From: KBS-96 sp963722585
GTDB lineage: Bacteria; Acidobacteriota; Terriglobia; Bryobacterales; Bryobacteraceae
DNA: 64,000 nt
Reading direction: 5' to 3'
NCBI GenBank assembly: GCA_963722585.1
Contig: CAVRNU010000005.1
Span: 11,382-75,381 of the forward strand
The position numbers and the translations under genes were made by a program. Below, piece after piece: positions 25,674 to 35,475 of the stretch; the first letter of the stretch is position 1, and each line of letters starts with the position of its first letter. The notes under the pieces were generated by a model. The model saw only the letters and a list, made by a program, of their open reading frames with translations, made no database searches and was not told where the DNA came from.

Positions 25674-27752
25674 TCAGCGCAGAGGCAGCTTCGGCACGCT
25701 CGGCATCGCGGTTGGCACCGTCGACTGCCGGGCCGTTCTGCCGTTCGCCGCGTCCTGGAGTGAAACGTTGTTTGCCTCGAGCGTCGTTCCAAGCGTCTGA
25801 TCGAGCGATACGCGTGCGTTGCTGTAGGCGGCGAGATCGGCGATCTCGGTGGCCTGCGCGGTTGCCAAGTCGCGCTGCTGCTGCACAACCAGGAAAGTGG
25901 TCGAAGCGCCGAGGGCGAATTTCTTTTGTTCGGCTGTTAAGAGCTGCTCCTGGAGAACCCGGTTCTTTACTGCCGCGAGATATCGGACTCGAGCCTGCTG
26001 CAAAGCGACTACCTGGTTCGATACATCGACCGCGGTCTGGTTGACGTGCCTGATATTAGCCAGCTGCTGCTGGCGCAAGGAGAGTTGATCGATGGCATAG
26101 TCGGCTTGCGCCTGCTGATTACGCAGAACGGGAACGGCATAGCCGCCCAGACTCTGCGAAGGATAGTTTCTGCGAATCATCTGCCCGAGCGCGTCTCCGA
26201 TTCCGCCAATGAAATACTTGTCCGAAGTTTGGCAGATACTGCCGGAAGGTCCTTTGCCGGGAGGGCATGGGACAAAGCCAGGCGGCGAGTTGTCCCCCTG
26301 GGCCGACAGGGACCTCTCCAGGCGGCTGCGGCACGTACTGTTGCACTCCCGACAACCCTTGCATGGATGCGCTGGCGAGCGCAGCCACCTGGGGCAGAAC
26401 ACCGTTTTGCGTGCCGAGATTCGAGATTTCCTGATTTTGTATGTTCATTCGTTCAACCGTAAGATCGGCCCGCTTCGCGTAGGCCGTATCGATAAGCTGA
26501 CGAAAAGCTGGCATATCTTCGTGCTCCGGAACCACAATATGATCGAGCGGAATGATTTGCGCATCGCGTATCATCGGGTCGGCAAGACCATCCCGGCTCA
26601 GAACATTCTTCAAAGACACCTGCTGCTGCTCGAGCGTGGCCTCGGAGGTGCTCAAATCCTGCTGGCTCGAAGCAACCTGCGCCTCAGCCGTCGTTACGTC
26701 GAGCGGTGTCAAAGTGCCGATCTGAACTTGTTTCTTGTTGTCTTCGTAAAGCTGCTGCGCGACGGCCAATGCCCTTTGCTTTGCTTTCAGATCTTCATAA
26801 TCCGCAGCCAAACCGTAGTACAGGTTGAGAACGTTCACCACTGCGGCAATCACTTCCGTTTTGAAGTTCAGAGTCGTTCACTTCAAGATTGGTTTTTGCG
26901 ACCACGATATTCCGGCTGTTTACGGCGCCTACCAAATCCCTGCAGCAGACTGTGTTGGAGCGAGACTTGAAGGACGTCCCGGACGATGGGTTCAGAACAT
27001 CGGTGGGCGCATTTTCGTTCAGTAAGAGTTCTGAAGCTGAGCGACGACGTTGCCGCCGGATATAATGCCGTCGGTGAATCGCGGAATTGTATTTTCGAAT
27101 GTTTTGAATCCAGTTCGGGACAGCAGTTATTGAGAGGAGCGCTTGAGGCGCAGAGAGATGGGAAAACGTGTCCGTCTCCTGAACTACAGGGTCGAGAGTT
27201 GGCGTGATAGGACCGATCTGGGAAATGGTCGCTCCCACAGTATTATTGCCGGAGCCTGATGCACCGCCACCTCCAGTGGTGTTTATTCCGGCTGCCGATT
27301 GGCTTCCGGCCGACTCCCTGGCCGCTCACCACGGAGCTGGCCTGCGACGAGCCGCTTGGAACACCTGGTAACGTGCCGCCAGCCTGGTACCGCTCAAGAT
27401 TCCACTGCCCCAAAAGCGCGTTGTAGCGATCGGACTCAAGGTCGATACTGTTTTCGAGCGTGAGGGCAATCGCGTCCTGAACGGTCAGATAGAGATTGCC
27501 GGCGCGGATCAAATCGCGAAGGCGCGGAGAGTTGCCTAGCCGGATGGGAGGAACAATCGCCGCTTTGTAGGGGCGAACGAATATCGATCCGGTAGGCTTC
27601 AGAGGCGTGATAGGGCCTTGCTCTTGAGCCCACAAGGAAGAGGCTGCGAATATGCAACAGATAGCGAACAATGGGGTCGTGCGGGCCCGACCCCTACAGT
27701 CGCGCCGCCTCGTAGGGGAGAGGCCTGCGTCGCGCTCGATTCGGCTTCTCAT
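25674..27752 (-). pseudogene. TolC-family outer-membrane efflux protein 2, with several frameshifts
   Basis: The ATG at 27752 overlaps the stop of the upstream TolC gene (TAATG). The reading frame must change at least six times (about 27312, 27075, 27022, 26990-26940, 26870, 26265) to recover a TolC-like protein. Recognisable blocks are the signal FAICCIFAASSLWAQ, YLTVQDAIALTLENSIDLES, LNENAPTDVLNPSSGTSF, NVLNLYYGLAADYEDLKA, LYEDNKKQVQIGTLTPLDVT, QAQADYAIDQLSLRQQQL and LGASTTFLVVQQQRDLA. Several breaks occur as compensating pairs. TolC proteins are trimeric outer-membrane exit ducts. The pattern fits either a decaying paralogue or a poorly resolved stretch of assembly. Confidence 0.8.
27667..27720. 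repeat. Candidate compound palindrome inside the start of TolC-2
   Basis: GGGGTCG and CGACCCC form one stem with a GC-rich loop. The neighbouring CCCCTAC and GTAGGGG form another, overlapping it. The block encodes an arginine-rich insert between the coupled ATG and the hydrophobic core of the TolC-2 signal peptide. It resembles the way other REP elements sit in this window, but no second copy was seen. Confidence 0.45.
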
Positions 27753-29678
27753 TACTGCCCTCCCGCAGCCGGCAGCTTCTCCGGCAAAACCGATTTGTAC
27801 GACGAGCGACCGGCCAGCGCCTCCGCGATCGAGACATGGTTCACGTCCAGAGTTGTTCCCATGGACACATCGAAGGCGATTCGTGCATGGCTGTAGTTTG
27901 CCAGCGCCTGCGTCTCTTGGCTGGCCGCCGTTGACAGAGCCTGCTGGTCGAGTACGATTTGATATACAGTTGCTGCACCCAGAGTGTATTTCTTCTTATC
28001 CGCGTCGAGCGTCTGCTGCTGCAAAATCCGCGCCTTTACCGCCGAATCGTAGCGAACCCGAGCCTGGCGCAAACCGATGACCGCATTCTGGACGTCCACG
28101 CGAACCTGATTGATCGCTTTCTGCAGGGTCAGTTGGTCCTGGCGCATCGTGAGCGCGCTGGTGGCATAGTCCGCTTGAGCTTGGCGGTTTCGAAGGGGGA
28201 TGTTGAGCGAGATGCCAGCCGAATAGCTAGGAAAATTCCGTTGAAAAATCTGCCCGAGCATCGTACCGTACCCTCCTGTTAAAAACGGGATCGACTCCAC
28301 TTGCCCCGGCTGGGCTAGAACGTTGTAACTTCCAGCTAAACCCGTGTTTCTCACCTCTGCAAACGCCTGAAGTGTCGGTTTCAGCTCGTTCCTGACACCC
28401 GCGAGATTGAGCCTGTCACTATCGACGGTGATTCTGTTCTGCGCGACTTCCACGCGTCTACCAAGCGCCTCCGGCACCAATTGGTCGAGCGGTTTCAATT
28501 CGTCCTTCTCCGGCACCGAAAATGTGTCGAGCGGGATGACGTGAACATCGGCGAGCGTCGGGCTGGCCACGCCATTCTTGCTCAGTGCGTTCTTCAGAAC
28601 TGTCTCTTGTTGCGAGAGGTTGGTTTGTGAGATCAGCAGATCCTGCTGGCTCGAATAAACCTGCGCCTCAGCCCGCGTGACTTCAATCGGAGCCAAAGTT
28701 CCTATCTGAACTTGCTTCTTGTTGTCATCATAAAGCGCCTGCGCCGTTGCGAGTTCATCTTTTCGCGCCTTGAGATCGTCGTTGAAGCTCACCAGGTCCC
28801 AATAAAGGTTCAGCACAGCCGCAACTGTAGTGATCACCTGCAGTTTGAACTGAAGATCCGAAACTTTCTCGTTGTTCTTTGATACGCGGATGAAGCGGCC
28901 AAGCACCGGCCGACCAAAGCCGTACAACAAATTCTGCGAGACCTGCAGGTCCAGGTAGCCCTGAGTGCCCGGGTTGATGCTGTAGAAGAAGCTATTGTAC
29001 TTGTTCCAACTGCTAACGTAGGTGAGCTGCCAATAGGTTCCAAAATTGCTGTATTGAGAATATTGCGCCTCGTAAGTCCGATTGGAATTGATCAAAGCAG
29101 AGGTGCCCGTTGCAACGGTATTGCTCGCGGGACTTGTGAAATGTCCAAAGTCCGAATAGAAAACAAGCTGCGGATCGAGCAGAGGAACAGCCGGGCCAAG
29201 CGAAGTCACAATTCCTCCGCTCCCGCCCACAGTTGACGCCGATGTAGTGCCGCCGCTGGCGGTCGCGCTGACGCCTGTGAGGCTGACGCTCTGCGGTCCC
29301 GGTGCGACAGCCACTCCTACGGAACGCAGTCCACCGCCGCCTCTGGTGCGTTTTGTTACTTGTCTGTAGAGTATTGGGCCATAACGCTGTATTTCGATAT
29401 CAAGATTGTTCTCGAGCGCGAGCGCGATCACATCCTGCGCGCTCAAGATACAAATTCCCGGAGCCTTAATCAGCGACTCGAGCCGTTCGGAATTCTGCAG
29501 ATTGATCGGAGGAACGTCCCACTTGCGATAGTCGTCGCGTCAACCAGCTAAAGGCGCCGTGCGGCGGCGTCACCCTGATCTCATTCTGCGCCGAAGCGCT
29601 GCTCACCATCACAGCGCTGCATAGCCAACATAGCGCTTTCTTCCAACTGCTTGCGCACGGGATTCGGAGTAGTCTCAT
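27752..29678 (-). pseudogene. TolC-family outer-membrane efflux protein 1, one frameshift near the N-terminus
   Basis: The signal peptide (KKALCWLCSAVMVSSASAQ) is in a frame starting at ATG 29678. After about residue 45 the protein continues in another frame (DYRKWDVPPINLQNSERLES, then SAQDVIALALENNLDIEIQR). Changing one base count near 29543-29552 restores a protein of about 640 residues. The main part has TolC/OEP repeats: LLYGFGRPVLGRFIRVSKNN, LYDDNKKQVQIGTLAPIEVT, RNRQAQADYATSALTMRQ and LGAATVYQIVLDQQALS. It is longer than classical TolC because of a glycine/serine-rich insert near residue 110. It forms a tandem pair with TolC-2. No membrane-fusion or pump gene is adjacent. Confidence 0.86.
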
Positions 29679-29943
29679 CGAAATTCGAATAAATCCTTAC
29701 TAGGCTCACTGACGGCAAACCAGCCCATCGCAGTAGTAAACGGCGAGACCCCAGCCTCAGTTCCGGCTTTCTCATCGTATCTCAGCAAATGGAGCGGTCC
29801 TTGAGCACAGAGCAATGCTTTATCCAATCGCCGGAAGGCTTCAAGTGGCTGATTCCATGGTTACCGGCGGATCGTTCGTGATGCAGGCCTGAGTTTAAGT
29901 GTCCGATTTTGGGACGAGGGTGCTCCTGAGCGGTCGCTCACCC

Positions 29944-30543
29944 TTACTGCGTCAGCGGCTGGCCGGAGAGACTTCGCGTTAGTTTCTCGGCGAAGTTTTC
30001 GCCGGATTCCGTTTCAAGCAACCGTTTCTCGACGGGAAGCGCATCCTCTATTTCGTGAACCAGGTGCAGCAGGCTCTTGACGTTGGACTCGATCAACTTT
30101 CCGCTGCCCGGCGAGCCAGCGTCGGGGAGAAAGGCCGTGTCCACGCCAAAGTCGACCCGCAAATCTTCCTGTTCAGGCGCGGCGAGGCTTCCGCCATTGT
30201 CAAATTCCGGACCGAACGCCGCGATCACGATGCGCGCCGGCGCAACCTGCCAGTCTTCGCCGCTGTAGGTCCAGAGGTCCCACCAACTCTCCAGCTTGTA
30301 GGAGACATCGTCCCCTTGAAAGTCCCTCAGAATTTCGATCACTTCCGCCAGACTGACCGGCCCGTTTATTGGTCTTTCGAGCAGCGGAGGTTCGGTGACG
30401 CTGACAGCCTGAACCGTGAGCGTCGATTGCCCCTGCTCCCGTTGTGAGAACGGGACGATCGACAGAACTTTTTCAAAATAACGTGTTCGCCAGTTCCGCA
30501 GTGCGGCCGGCAGCCAGATCGAAAGGTAGAGTTGATCCGTCAC
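29944..30543 (-). CDS. Conserved hypothetical protein of about 199 residues
   Basis: I started the gene at the GTG at 30543 (TDQLYLSIWLPAALRNWRTR), because the longer open frame upstream runs through the RAYT relic. Features are a mixed alpha/beta globular protein without signal or membrane helices, FEKVLSIVPFSQREQGQSTL near the start, LESWWDLWTYSGEDWQVAPA in the middle and FGPEFDNG after it. I recall similar proteins annotated only as hypothetical in acidobacterial genomes. No function can be assigned. It is followed by the TolC pair in the same direction but with a 265-base gap. Confidence 0.65.
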   Translation of the reverse strand: MTDQLYLSIWLPAALRNWRTRYFEKVLSIVPFSQREQGQSTLTVQAVSVTEPPLLERPINGPVSLAEVIEILRDFQGDDVSYKLESWWDLWTYSGEDWQVAPARIVIAAFGPEFDNGGSLAAPEQEDLRVDFGVDTAFLPDAGSPGSGKLIESNVKSLLHLVHEIEDALPVEKRLLETESGENFAEKLTRSLSGQPLTQ

Positions 30544-30551
30544 TCTTCCTA

Positions 30552-30930
30552 TTATTGCTGGTGGCGAGCATGCCGAATCTGGGCCACTTGCTGACGCGCA
30601 TGGTTCCGTAAGCCCGTGCAAAATGCCAGGCGGTTCGGGCCGAACCGCGACCGAGAGGGAACGTGAGCAGCCAACAGCGTCCAGTCCCGACGGGAACATA
30701 TCTCGTGAAAGCTTTTCAGTACGACCTGCCTGCGGACTTCATCTAGGAGGTAGGGCTGCTGTATCATTCGGTTTCTAGACCGCTGCTCACGGCTGACGTC
30801 GGGCTCTGGGAGCGGGGCGCCGAATCGATTCTGCGTCCGCGGGACAGCCCCGCTCTGGCCGGGCAACCAAGCTCCGTAGCAAACCCACGTAATCAGGCAG
30901 GTTGTCGCAGCTCCCTCTCGGTCGCGGTTC
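30552..30930 (-). pseudogene. Relic of a second RAYT-type (Y1/IS200-like) transposase
   Basis: The conceptual translation has TCLITWVCYGAWLPGQSGAV, RFGAPLPEPDVS, QQPYLLDEVRRQVVLKSFHE and CSRRDWTLLAAHV, a pattern of a RAYT family different from the one at 8.3 kb. The frame then runs into a repeat element exactly where the catalytic His-x-His block should follow. The HUH motif and the catalytic tyrosine are missing. Only a fragment such as LRNHARQQVAQIRHARHQQ remains. It is flanked by two inverted copies of the CTCCCTCTCGGTCGCGG repeat, so this family and this repeat probably belong together. Confidence 0.68.
30641..30667 (-). repeat. Second repeat family, copy inside the RAYT relic
   Basis: Plus-strand CGAACCGCGACCGAGAGGGA is the inverted counterpart of the copy at 30910-30932. 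It marks the point where the transposase frame loses its catalytic block. Confidence 0.68.
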
Positions 30931-30932
30931 CG
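30910..30932 (+). repeat. Second repeat family, copy at the start of the RAYT relic
   Basis: GCTCCCTCTCGGTCGCGGTT is oriented opposite to the copy at 30641-30667, so the two form an inverted pair around the remnant. A related copy lies at 20323-20347. Confidence 0.7.
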
Positions 30933-31071
30933 TTCTGGCGGCGTAAGTGTCATCTCAAAAACTGAGTCCAGGCGAGGCTCCGATGCTCTCGGCCCTGCAT
31001 TTGCCCTGGTAGGAGACTTCGTGGGACACAAACATTACTTGAAAGACTTGTTTTATTGCGATACTGGAGAG

Positions 31072-32295
31072 ATGTTGGAGATCGTTTGTCTGGTAGGGCT
31101 GGCCGGTGCCCTGGTTGTCGCCTTGTGGCAGTGGCAGCAGGCCGAGCGATGGCGGCGAAATGCGCAGGAAGCTCAAATCAAAGCCGCGCAATGGGAAGCA
31201 ACCGCGGGCGCGGAACGAAGGTCGGCGCAAGAGCAAGTGCAGCTTCTCGAGGCATCCCAGCGCAAGCTCGAGCAAAGCTTCCGCGCTCTTGCGGGCGAAG
31301 CCCTTCAGGCCAACAGCCAAATGTTTCTCGACCGTTCGCGTGAACAGGTCAAGGGCGTAGTCGCGCCTGTCGAGGAATCGCTCAAGCGGTTCGATCGCAA
31401 CATACAGCAGATGGAAAAGGCGCGAGCCGAGGCGTATGGGGGCCTTACGGCACAACTCAGAAATCTGATGGACTCGGAACGCGAGCTGCGCCAGTCCGCG
31501 GACCAGCTTAAGAACGCGCTAAAAGCTCCTCAGCAGCGCGGCCGCTGGGGCGAAGTTCAATTGCGGCGGGCCATTGAGCTCGCCGGCATGCTCGCGCATT
31601 GCGATTTTGAGGAACAGGTCACGATCGGCGACGGCAGGTTCCGGCCCGATGTTGTGATCCATCTTCCGAATGGCCGCAACGTTGCCGTGGATGCCAAGGT
31701 GCCGCTCGAAGCGTATCTGAAGGCAATCGAATCGGAAGACGAATCCGAACGCCGGCGTCTGCTTGCCGACCACGCGAAACAAATTCGATCGCACATGAAA
31801 TCGCTGGGTGACAAGTGCTATTGGGACCGGCTCGATGGCTCGCCCGAATTCGTCGTCGCATTTCTCCCGCTCGAATCCATCTACAGCGCGGCGCTCCAGC
31901 ATGATGCCGAGCTGCTGACTTTTGCCGTCGAGAAGCGTGTTCTGCTTGCTACGCCCACCACCTTGATCGCCGTGCTGTTTTCAATTGCCCAGGGATGGCG
32001 CGATCGCAATTTCGCCGAAAACGCCAGCCGGATTCGAGAACTCGGCGCGGAACTCTACGAACGAATCGTTCAGATTCATGGAAAATTCATCGAGATGGGC
32101 GATGGGCTAACCGCTGCTGTCGGTGCTTATAACAGCGCGGTCTGGGGTCTGGAAAGCCGCGTGTTCGTGACAGCGCGCCGTTTCCGTGAACTCCAGGGCT
32201 CTCACTTGCCCGCGCTCGACGAGTTGGAAACTGTAAACGTCACTCCACGGGTCCTGGCTCCGAACGATTGGGTAACCGCTTCAAAGGCTTCTTGA
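31072..32295 (+). CDS. rmuC: DNA recombination protein RmuC
   Basis: The protein is 407 residues when started at the ATG at 31072, which has GGAGAG just before it. An upstream in-frame ATG at 31021 is less likely. An N-terminal membrane helix (IVCLVGLAGALVVALW) is followed by a long coiled coil (about 20-120). The RmuC domain then carries GRWGEVQLRRAIELAGML, DGRFRPDVVIHLPNGRNVAV, DAKVPLEAYLKAI and LATPTTLIAVLFSIAQGWR. RmuC proteins have a restriction-endonuclease-like fold and limit inversion of short repeats during recombination. Confidence 0.93.
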   Translation: MLEIVCLVGLAGALVVALWQWQQAERWRRNAQEAQIKAAQWEATAGAERRSAQEQVQLLEASQRKLEQSFRALAGEALQANSQMFLDRSREQVKGVVAPVEESLKRFDRNIQQMEKARAEAYGGLTAQLRNLMDSERELRQSADQLKNALKAPQQRGRWGEVQLRRAIELAGMLAHCDFEEQVTIGDGRFRPDVVIHLPNGRNVAVDAKVPLEAYLKAIESEDESERRRLLADHAKQIRSHMKSLGDKCYWDRLDGSPEFVVAFLPLESIYSAALQHDAELLTFAVEKRVLLATPTTLIAVLFSIAQGWRDRNFAENASRIRELGAELYERIVQIHGKFIEMGDGLTAAVGAYNSAVWGLESRVFVTARRFRELQGSHLPALDELETVNVTPRVLAPNDWVTASKAS

Positions 32296-32320
32296 TTACA
32301 ATCTCTTTGAGGCATCTGTC

Positions 32321-33139
32321 ATGGTTTTCCGGAAGTGCTTTCCCAAACCGCCGCTATCCGGTTTCATCCAATGTCTCTGGTATTGGGAGGGCGCGCCCGG
32401 CCCGCACACGAAAGAACGTCTGCTGCCGAACGGCGAACCAGCCATCATCTTTAACCTGCGCGACGATCCGATACGGATTTATGACGCGCAGGATATTAAT
32501 TCATACGAGAGCTACGGCCATGCCGTACTCTCCGGAGCGCGTGCAAACTGCTTCGTCATCGATACCTACCAGCAGGAACGCGTCGCTGGCATTCAATTTC
32601 GGCCTGGCGGCGCTTTTCCCTTCTTCGGCTTCCCCGCGTCGGAAACGACGAATGCTTCGCTCGACCTGGAAGATCTCTGGCCGCGGCGCGTGGGCGAGAT
32701 TCGCGAGCAACTCCTGGCCGCGCAGGATGTAGACGACATGTTCGCGATACTCGAGCGCTCGCTTTTGGCGCAGCTGGCCCGGCCCCTCGAACTGCACCCC
32801 GCCGTGGCCTATGCTCTCGACAATTTCCGCTGCTCGGCGCAAGTTGGCACGATCGCGGCGGTGACGGAGCGAACCGGCTTCAGTCCGCGCCGCTTCATTG
32901 AGTTGTTTCACAGGCAAGTCGGCTTGACTCCAAAAGCGTTTTGCCGGGTCCGCCGCTTCCAGCGAGTTTTGTGCGCCGTCCACATGAGGCAGCAGGTCGA
33001 CTGGGCTCAGGTCGCCCTGGATTGCGGCTTCTACGACCAGGCGCATCTCATTCACGACTTTCGGGCCTTCTCGGGCTTTACGCCCGCCGCCTATCTGGCC
33101 GCGGCGACGCCGCACCTCAATCACGTGCCATTGCGCTGA
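32321..33139 (+). CDS. AraC-family transcriptional regulator
   Basis: The 272-residue protein has an N-terminal sensor region (FIQCLWYWEGAPGPHTKERL, then LLPNGEPAIIFNL) of the kind found in AraC regulators with the DUF6597 domain. The C-terminal AraC DNA-binding domain has two helix-turn-helix units: GTIAAVTERTGFSPRRFIEL and VALDCGFYDQAHLIHDFRAF. It ends with the usual FSGFTPAAYL motif. It starts 25 bases after rmuC. The VOC and YjbR-like genes downstream on the same strand are candidate targets by position only. Confidence 0.9.
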   Translation: MVFRKCFPKPPLSGFIQCLWYWEGAPGPHTKERLLPNGEPAIIFNLRDDPIRIYDAQDINSYESYGHAVLSGARANCFVIDTYQQERVAGIQFRPGGAFPFFGFPASETTNASLDLEDLWPRRVGEIREQLLAAQDVDDMFAILERSLLAQLARPLELHPAVAYALDNFRCSAQVGTIAAVTERTGFSPRRFIELFHRQVGLTPKAFCRVRRFQRVLCAVHMRQQVDWAQVALDCGFYDQAHLIHDFRAFSGFTPAAYLAAATPHLNHVPLR

Positions 33140-33265
33140 GCCAAGCGCACAGGCGTTTGGCGCCGTTGTGCGCGATTCAAGCCAAGCGCATCCCAGGTCA
33201 AATTTCTACAATCCTGCGCCGTTCCGCCTGAGCGACAATCGTCAGCGAAAAGGAGATCCTATTCA

Positions 33266-33712
33266 ATGCCTCAAGCGAAACCCATTCCCGACGGCTATCA
33301 CAGCGTCCAGCCCTACGTGATTCTCAAGAACTGCGCCGCGGCCATCGATTTCTACGCACAAGCGTTCGGCGCTCAAGAAAAATTCCGGATGACCGGCAAA
33401 GAGGGACGCGTTCAGCATGCTGAAATCCAAATCGGCGATTCGTGCATTATGATGGCCGACGAAGCCCCTGAAATGGAAGCGTTCAGTCCGGCACATTACG
33501 GAGGCTCGCCCGTGAGCCTTATGATATACACAGCAAATTGCGACGAGATGCATAAGAGAGCAATTTCCGCGGGCGCAACGAGTCTCCGCGAACCGGCCGA
33601 TCAGCCGTATGGAGATCGCATGTCTGGCGTAAAGGATCCTTTCGGTTATAAGTGGTGGATTGCCACGCACATAAAAGACGTATCGAAAGAGGAGCTGGAA
33701 AAACTGCAATGA
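33266..33712 (+). CDS. VOC-family (glyoxalase/bleomycin-resistance-like) protein, PhnB type
   Basis: The 148-residue protein has two beta-alpha-beta3 units of the vicinal oxygen chelate fold. Characteristic pieces are YVILKNCAAAIDFYAQAFGA, AEIQIGDSCIMMADEAPEM and SGVKDPFGYKWWIATHIKDV. The Glu/His positions of the metal site are partly visible. PhnB-like members have no proven reaction. The upstream AAAGGAGATCC is a strong ribosome-binding site. The stop overlaps the start of the next gene (ATGA), so the two are coupled. Confidence 0.88.
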   Translation: MPQAKPIPDGYHSVQPYVILKNCAAAIDFYAQAFGAQEKFRMTGKEGRVQHAEIQIGDSCIMMADEAPEMEAFSPAHYGGSPVSLMIYTANCDEMHKRAISAGATSLREPADQPYGDRMSGVKDPFGYKWWIATHIKDVSKEELEKLQ

Positions 33713-34071
33713 ACGGAAAACTTATGACCGCCGACGATTTTCGCCGTTTCGCGCTCAGTCACCCCGATACTTTGGAGAGCTCCCACATGGGGCACCCGGA
33801 CTTCCGTGTACACGGAAAGATCTTCGCCACGCTACACTATCCCGACGAAAATTGGGGCATGGTGAAGCTGCCGCCCGAACAGCAGCACAACTTCGTGCAC
33901 GGAGAGCCTGAGGTCTTCATCCCGGCGAAAGGCGCTTGGGGACGGCAGGGCAGCACGAACGTGCGTCTCGGATCGGTCGACGCCGCAACACTCGAACGTG
34001 CCATCGAGGTCGCTTGGAAGGGTGCCACCACTCCGACACGTCTACGCAGGCGAGGAAGCGGTACTAAGTAG
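33709..34071 (+). CDS. MmcQ/YjbR-family protein
   Basis: The protein is 120 residues when started at the ATG overlapping the VOC stop codon. Family features are ADDFRRFALSHPDTLESSHM near the N-terminus, HPDFRVHGKIFATLH, WGMVKLPPEQQ and a final LERAIEVAWKGATTP. YjbR proteins have a CyaY-like fold and are described as DNA-binding, but no cellular role is established. They often occur next to VOC proteins and AraC regulators, as here. Confidence 0.85.
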   Translation: MNGKLMTADDFRRFALSHPDTLESSHMGHPDFRVHGKIFATLHYPDENWGMVKLPPEQQHNFVHGEPEVFIPAKGAWGRQGSTNVRLGSVDAATLERAIEVAWKGATTPTRLRRRGSGTK

Positions 34072-34162
34072 GTCGCTGTTTCCAGATTTCTGCAGACCCG
34101 GCGAGGCAAGACCTGAGAAACTATACGCTCACGAGTTTGCAGCCTCACATACAATTACGTTT

Positions 34163-35470
34163 GTGAAACATGAGATTCGTGACCCTGTTCACGGATTCAT
34201 CAGATTCGATTCTCACGAGCGCGAAGTCATCAACAGCGCTCCCTATCAGCGCCTCCGGGAAATTCATCAGCTAGCAATGACGTACCTGGTTTACCCAGGA
34301 GCAACGCACAAGCGGTTTGAACATTGTCTCGGCGTCATGGAACTCGCTTCAAGAATCTATGACACTGTTACCGACCCGGCAAACATCTATCGCGATTCGG
34401 TTCGAGTGCTGTTGTCCTCGCTCGGTACACATCAGCTTCACTATTGGCGTACCGTCTTGAGAATGGCCGCCCTCTGCCATGACTTAGGACACTTGCCGTT
34501 CTCGCATGGGCCGGAGGATCTCCTTCCGCCTGGCTGGAAGCACGAGCGCCTTAGCATGGAAATTATCCGGGGGCCTTTGATGCAACCATGCTGGCGGCGG
34601 CTCAAGATCGCGGCCGAGGATGTTGTAAAACTGACGCTCGGCCCGAAGGAGTACTACAAGTATCACAAAACGGCGTTGACTGATTGGGAGACGATTCTCG
34701 CCGAAATTATTGTCGGGGATGTTTTTGGCGCAGATCGCATGGACTATCTGCTGCGGGACTCTATGCATGCGGGAGTCGGCTATGGCCGCTTCGATCATCT
34801 GAGACTCACAGATACACTGCGCATTCTGCCTCGGACAGAAAAAGGATCTCAACAGCCCACTCTCGGGATTGAAGAGGGCGGCCTGCAAGCGGCAGAATCT
34901 CTTTTGTGGGCGCGGTACCTCATGTATACTCAACTCTACTTTCATCACGTGAGAAGAATTTATGACTTGCATTTGAAAGAGTTTCTGCAAGCCTGGTTGC
35001 CGAATGGGAAATTTTCAGTGGATCTGAAGGATCACCTTCAAATGACTGATAGTGAAGTGCTGGCCGCTCTAAGGAAGGCGGCTAACGACCCAATGGCGCC
35101 CGGGCATGAGCCTGCGCGTCGAATATGCGAAAGAAATCATTTCCGACATCTATATCAAAGGGACGCAATCGATCAGGAAGTAAGTATGTTCAGCGTGGAT
35201 CAGGTTGAACAGGCCCTGAAGTCCCAGTTCGATGGAAGCAAATTCCGGAGAGACACCTATCGGCCCCAGAACCAACAGTTCAGTTTCCCTGTCTTTTCGC
35301 GGGGAGAACGCATCCGAGATTCGGTCACCATGTCGGACACCTTTAGGAGATCCCAAACATTTACGGTAGACTATGTTTTTGTGGATCCTCGCCTTCGTGA
35401 CGAGGCGAAACGCTGGTTTGAGTCCAACAGGGAAACGATCATCCGGGCGGAAGAAGGGCCTAGGGAGTAA
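34163..35470 (+). CDS. HD-domain phosphohydrolase (dNTPase/SAMHD1-like, YwfO type)
   Basis: The 435-residue protein starts at a GTG (34163); the open frame continues upstream only through the shadow of the YjbR gene. The opening VKHEIRDPVHGFIRFDSHER is characteristic of the COG1078 HD family that includes Bacillus YwfO and animal SAMHD1. The metal site is visible as Arg-Phe-Glu-His (THKRFEHCLGVMELA), His-Asp (MAALCHDLGHLPFSHGPEDL) and Asp in GADRMDYLLRDSMHAGVGYG. Such enzymes hydrolyse deoxynucleoside triphosphates. It is followed five bases later by a YwgA-like gene, and the two form an operon. Confidence 0.88.
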   Translation: MKHEIRDPVHGFIRFDSHEREVINSAPYQRLREIHQLAMTYLVYPGATHKRFEHCLGVMELASRIYDTVTDPANIYRDSVRVLLSSLGTHQLHYWRTVLRMAALCHDLGHLPFSHGPEDLLPPGWKHERLSMEIIRGPLMQPCWRRLKIAAEDVVKLTLGPKEYYKYHKTALTDWETILAEIIVGDVFGADRMDYLLRDSMHAGVGYGRFDHLRLTDTLRILPRTEKGSQQPTLGIEEGGLQAAESLLWARYLMYTQLYFHHVRRIYDLHLKEFLQAWLPNGKFSVDLKDHLQMTDSEVLAALRKAANDPMAPGHEPARRICERNHFRHLYQRDAIDQEVSMFSVDQVEQALKSQFDGSKFRRDTYRPQNQQFSFPVFSRGERIRDSVTMSDTFRRSQTFTVDYVFVDPRLRDEAKRWFESNRETIIRAEEGPRE

Positions 35471-35475
35471 CAGAT

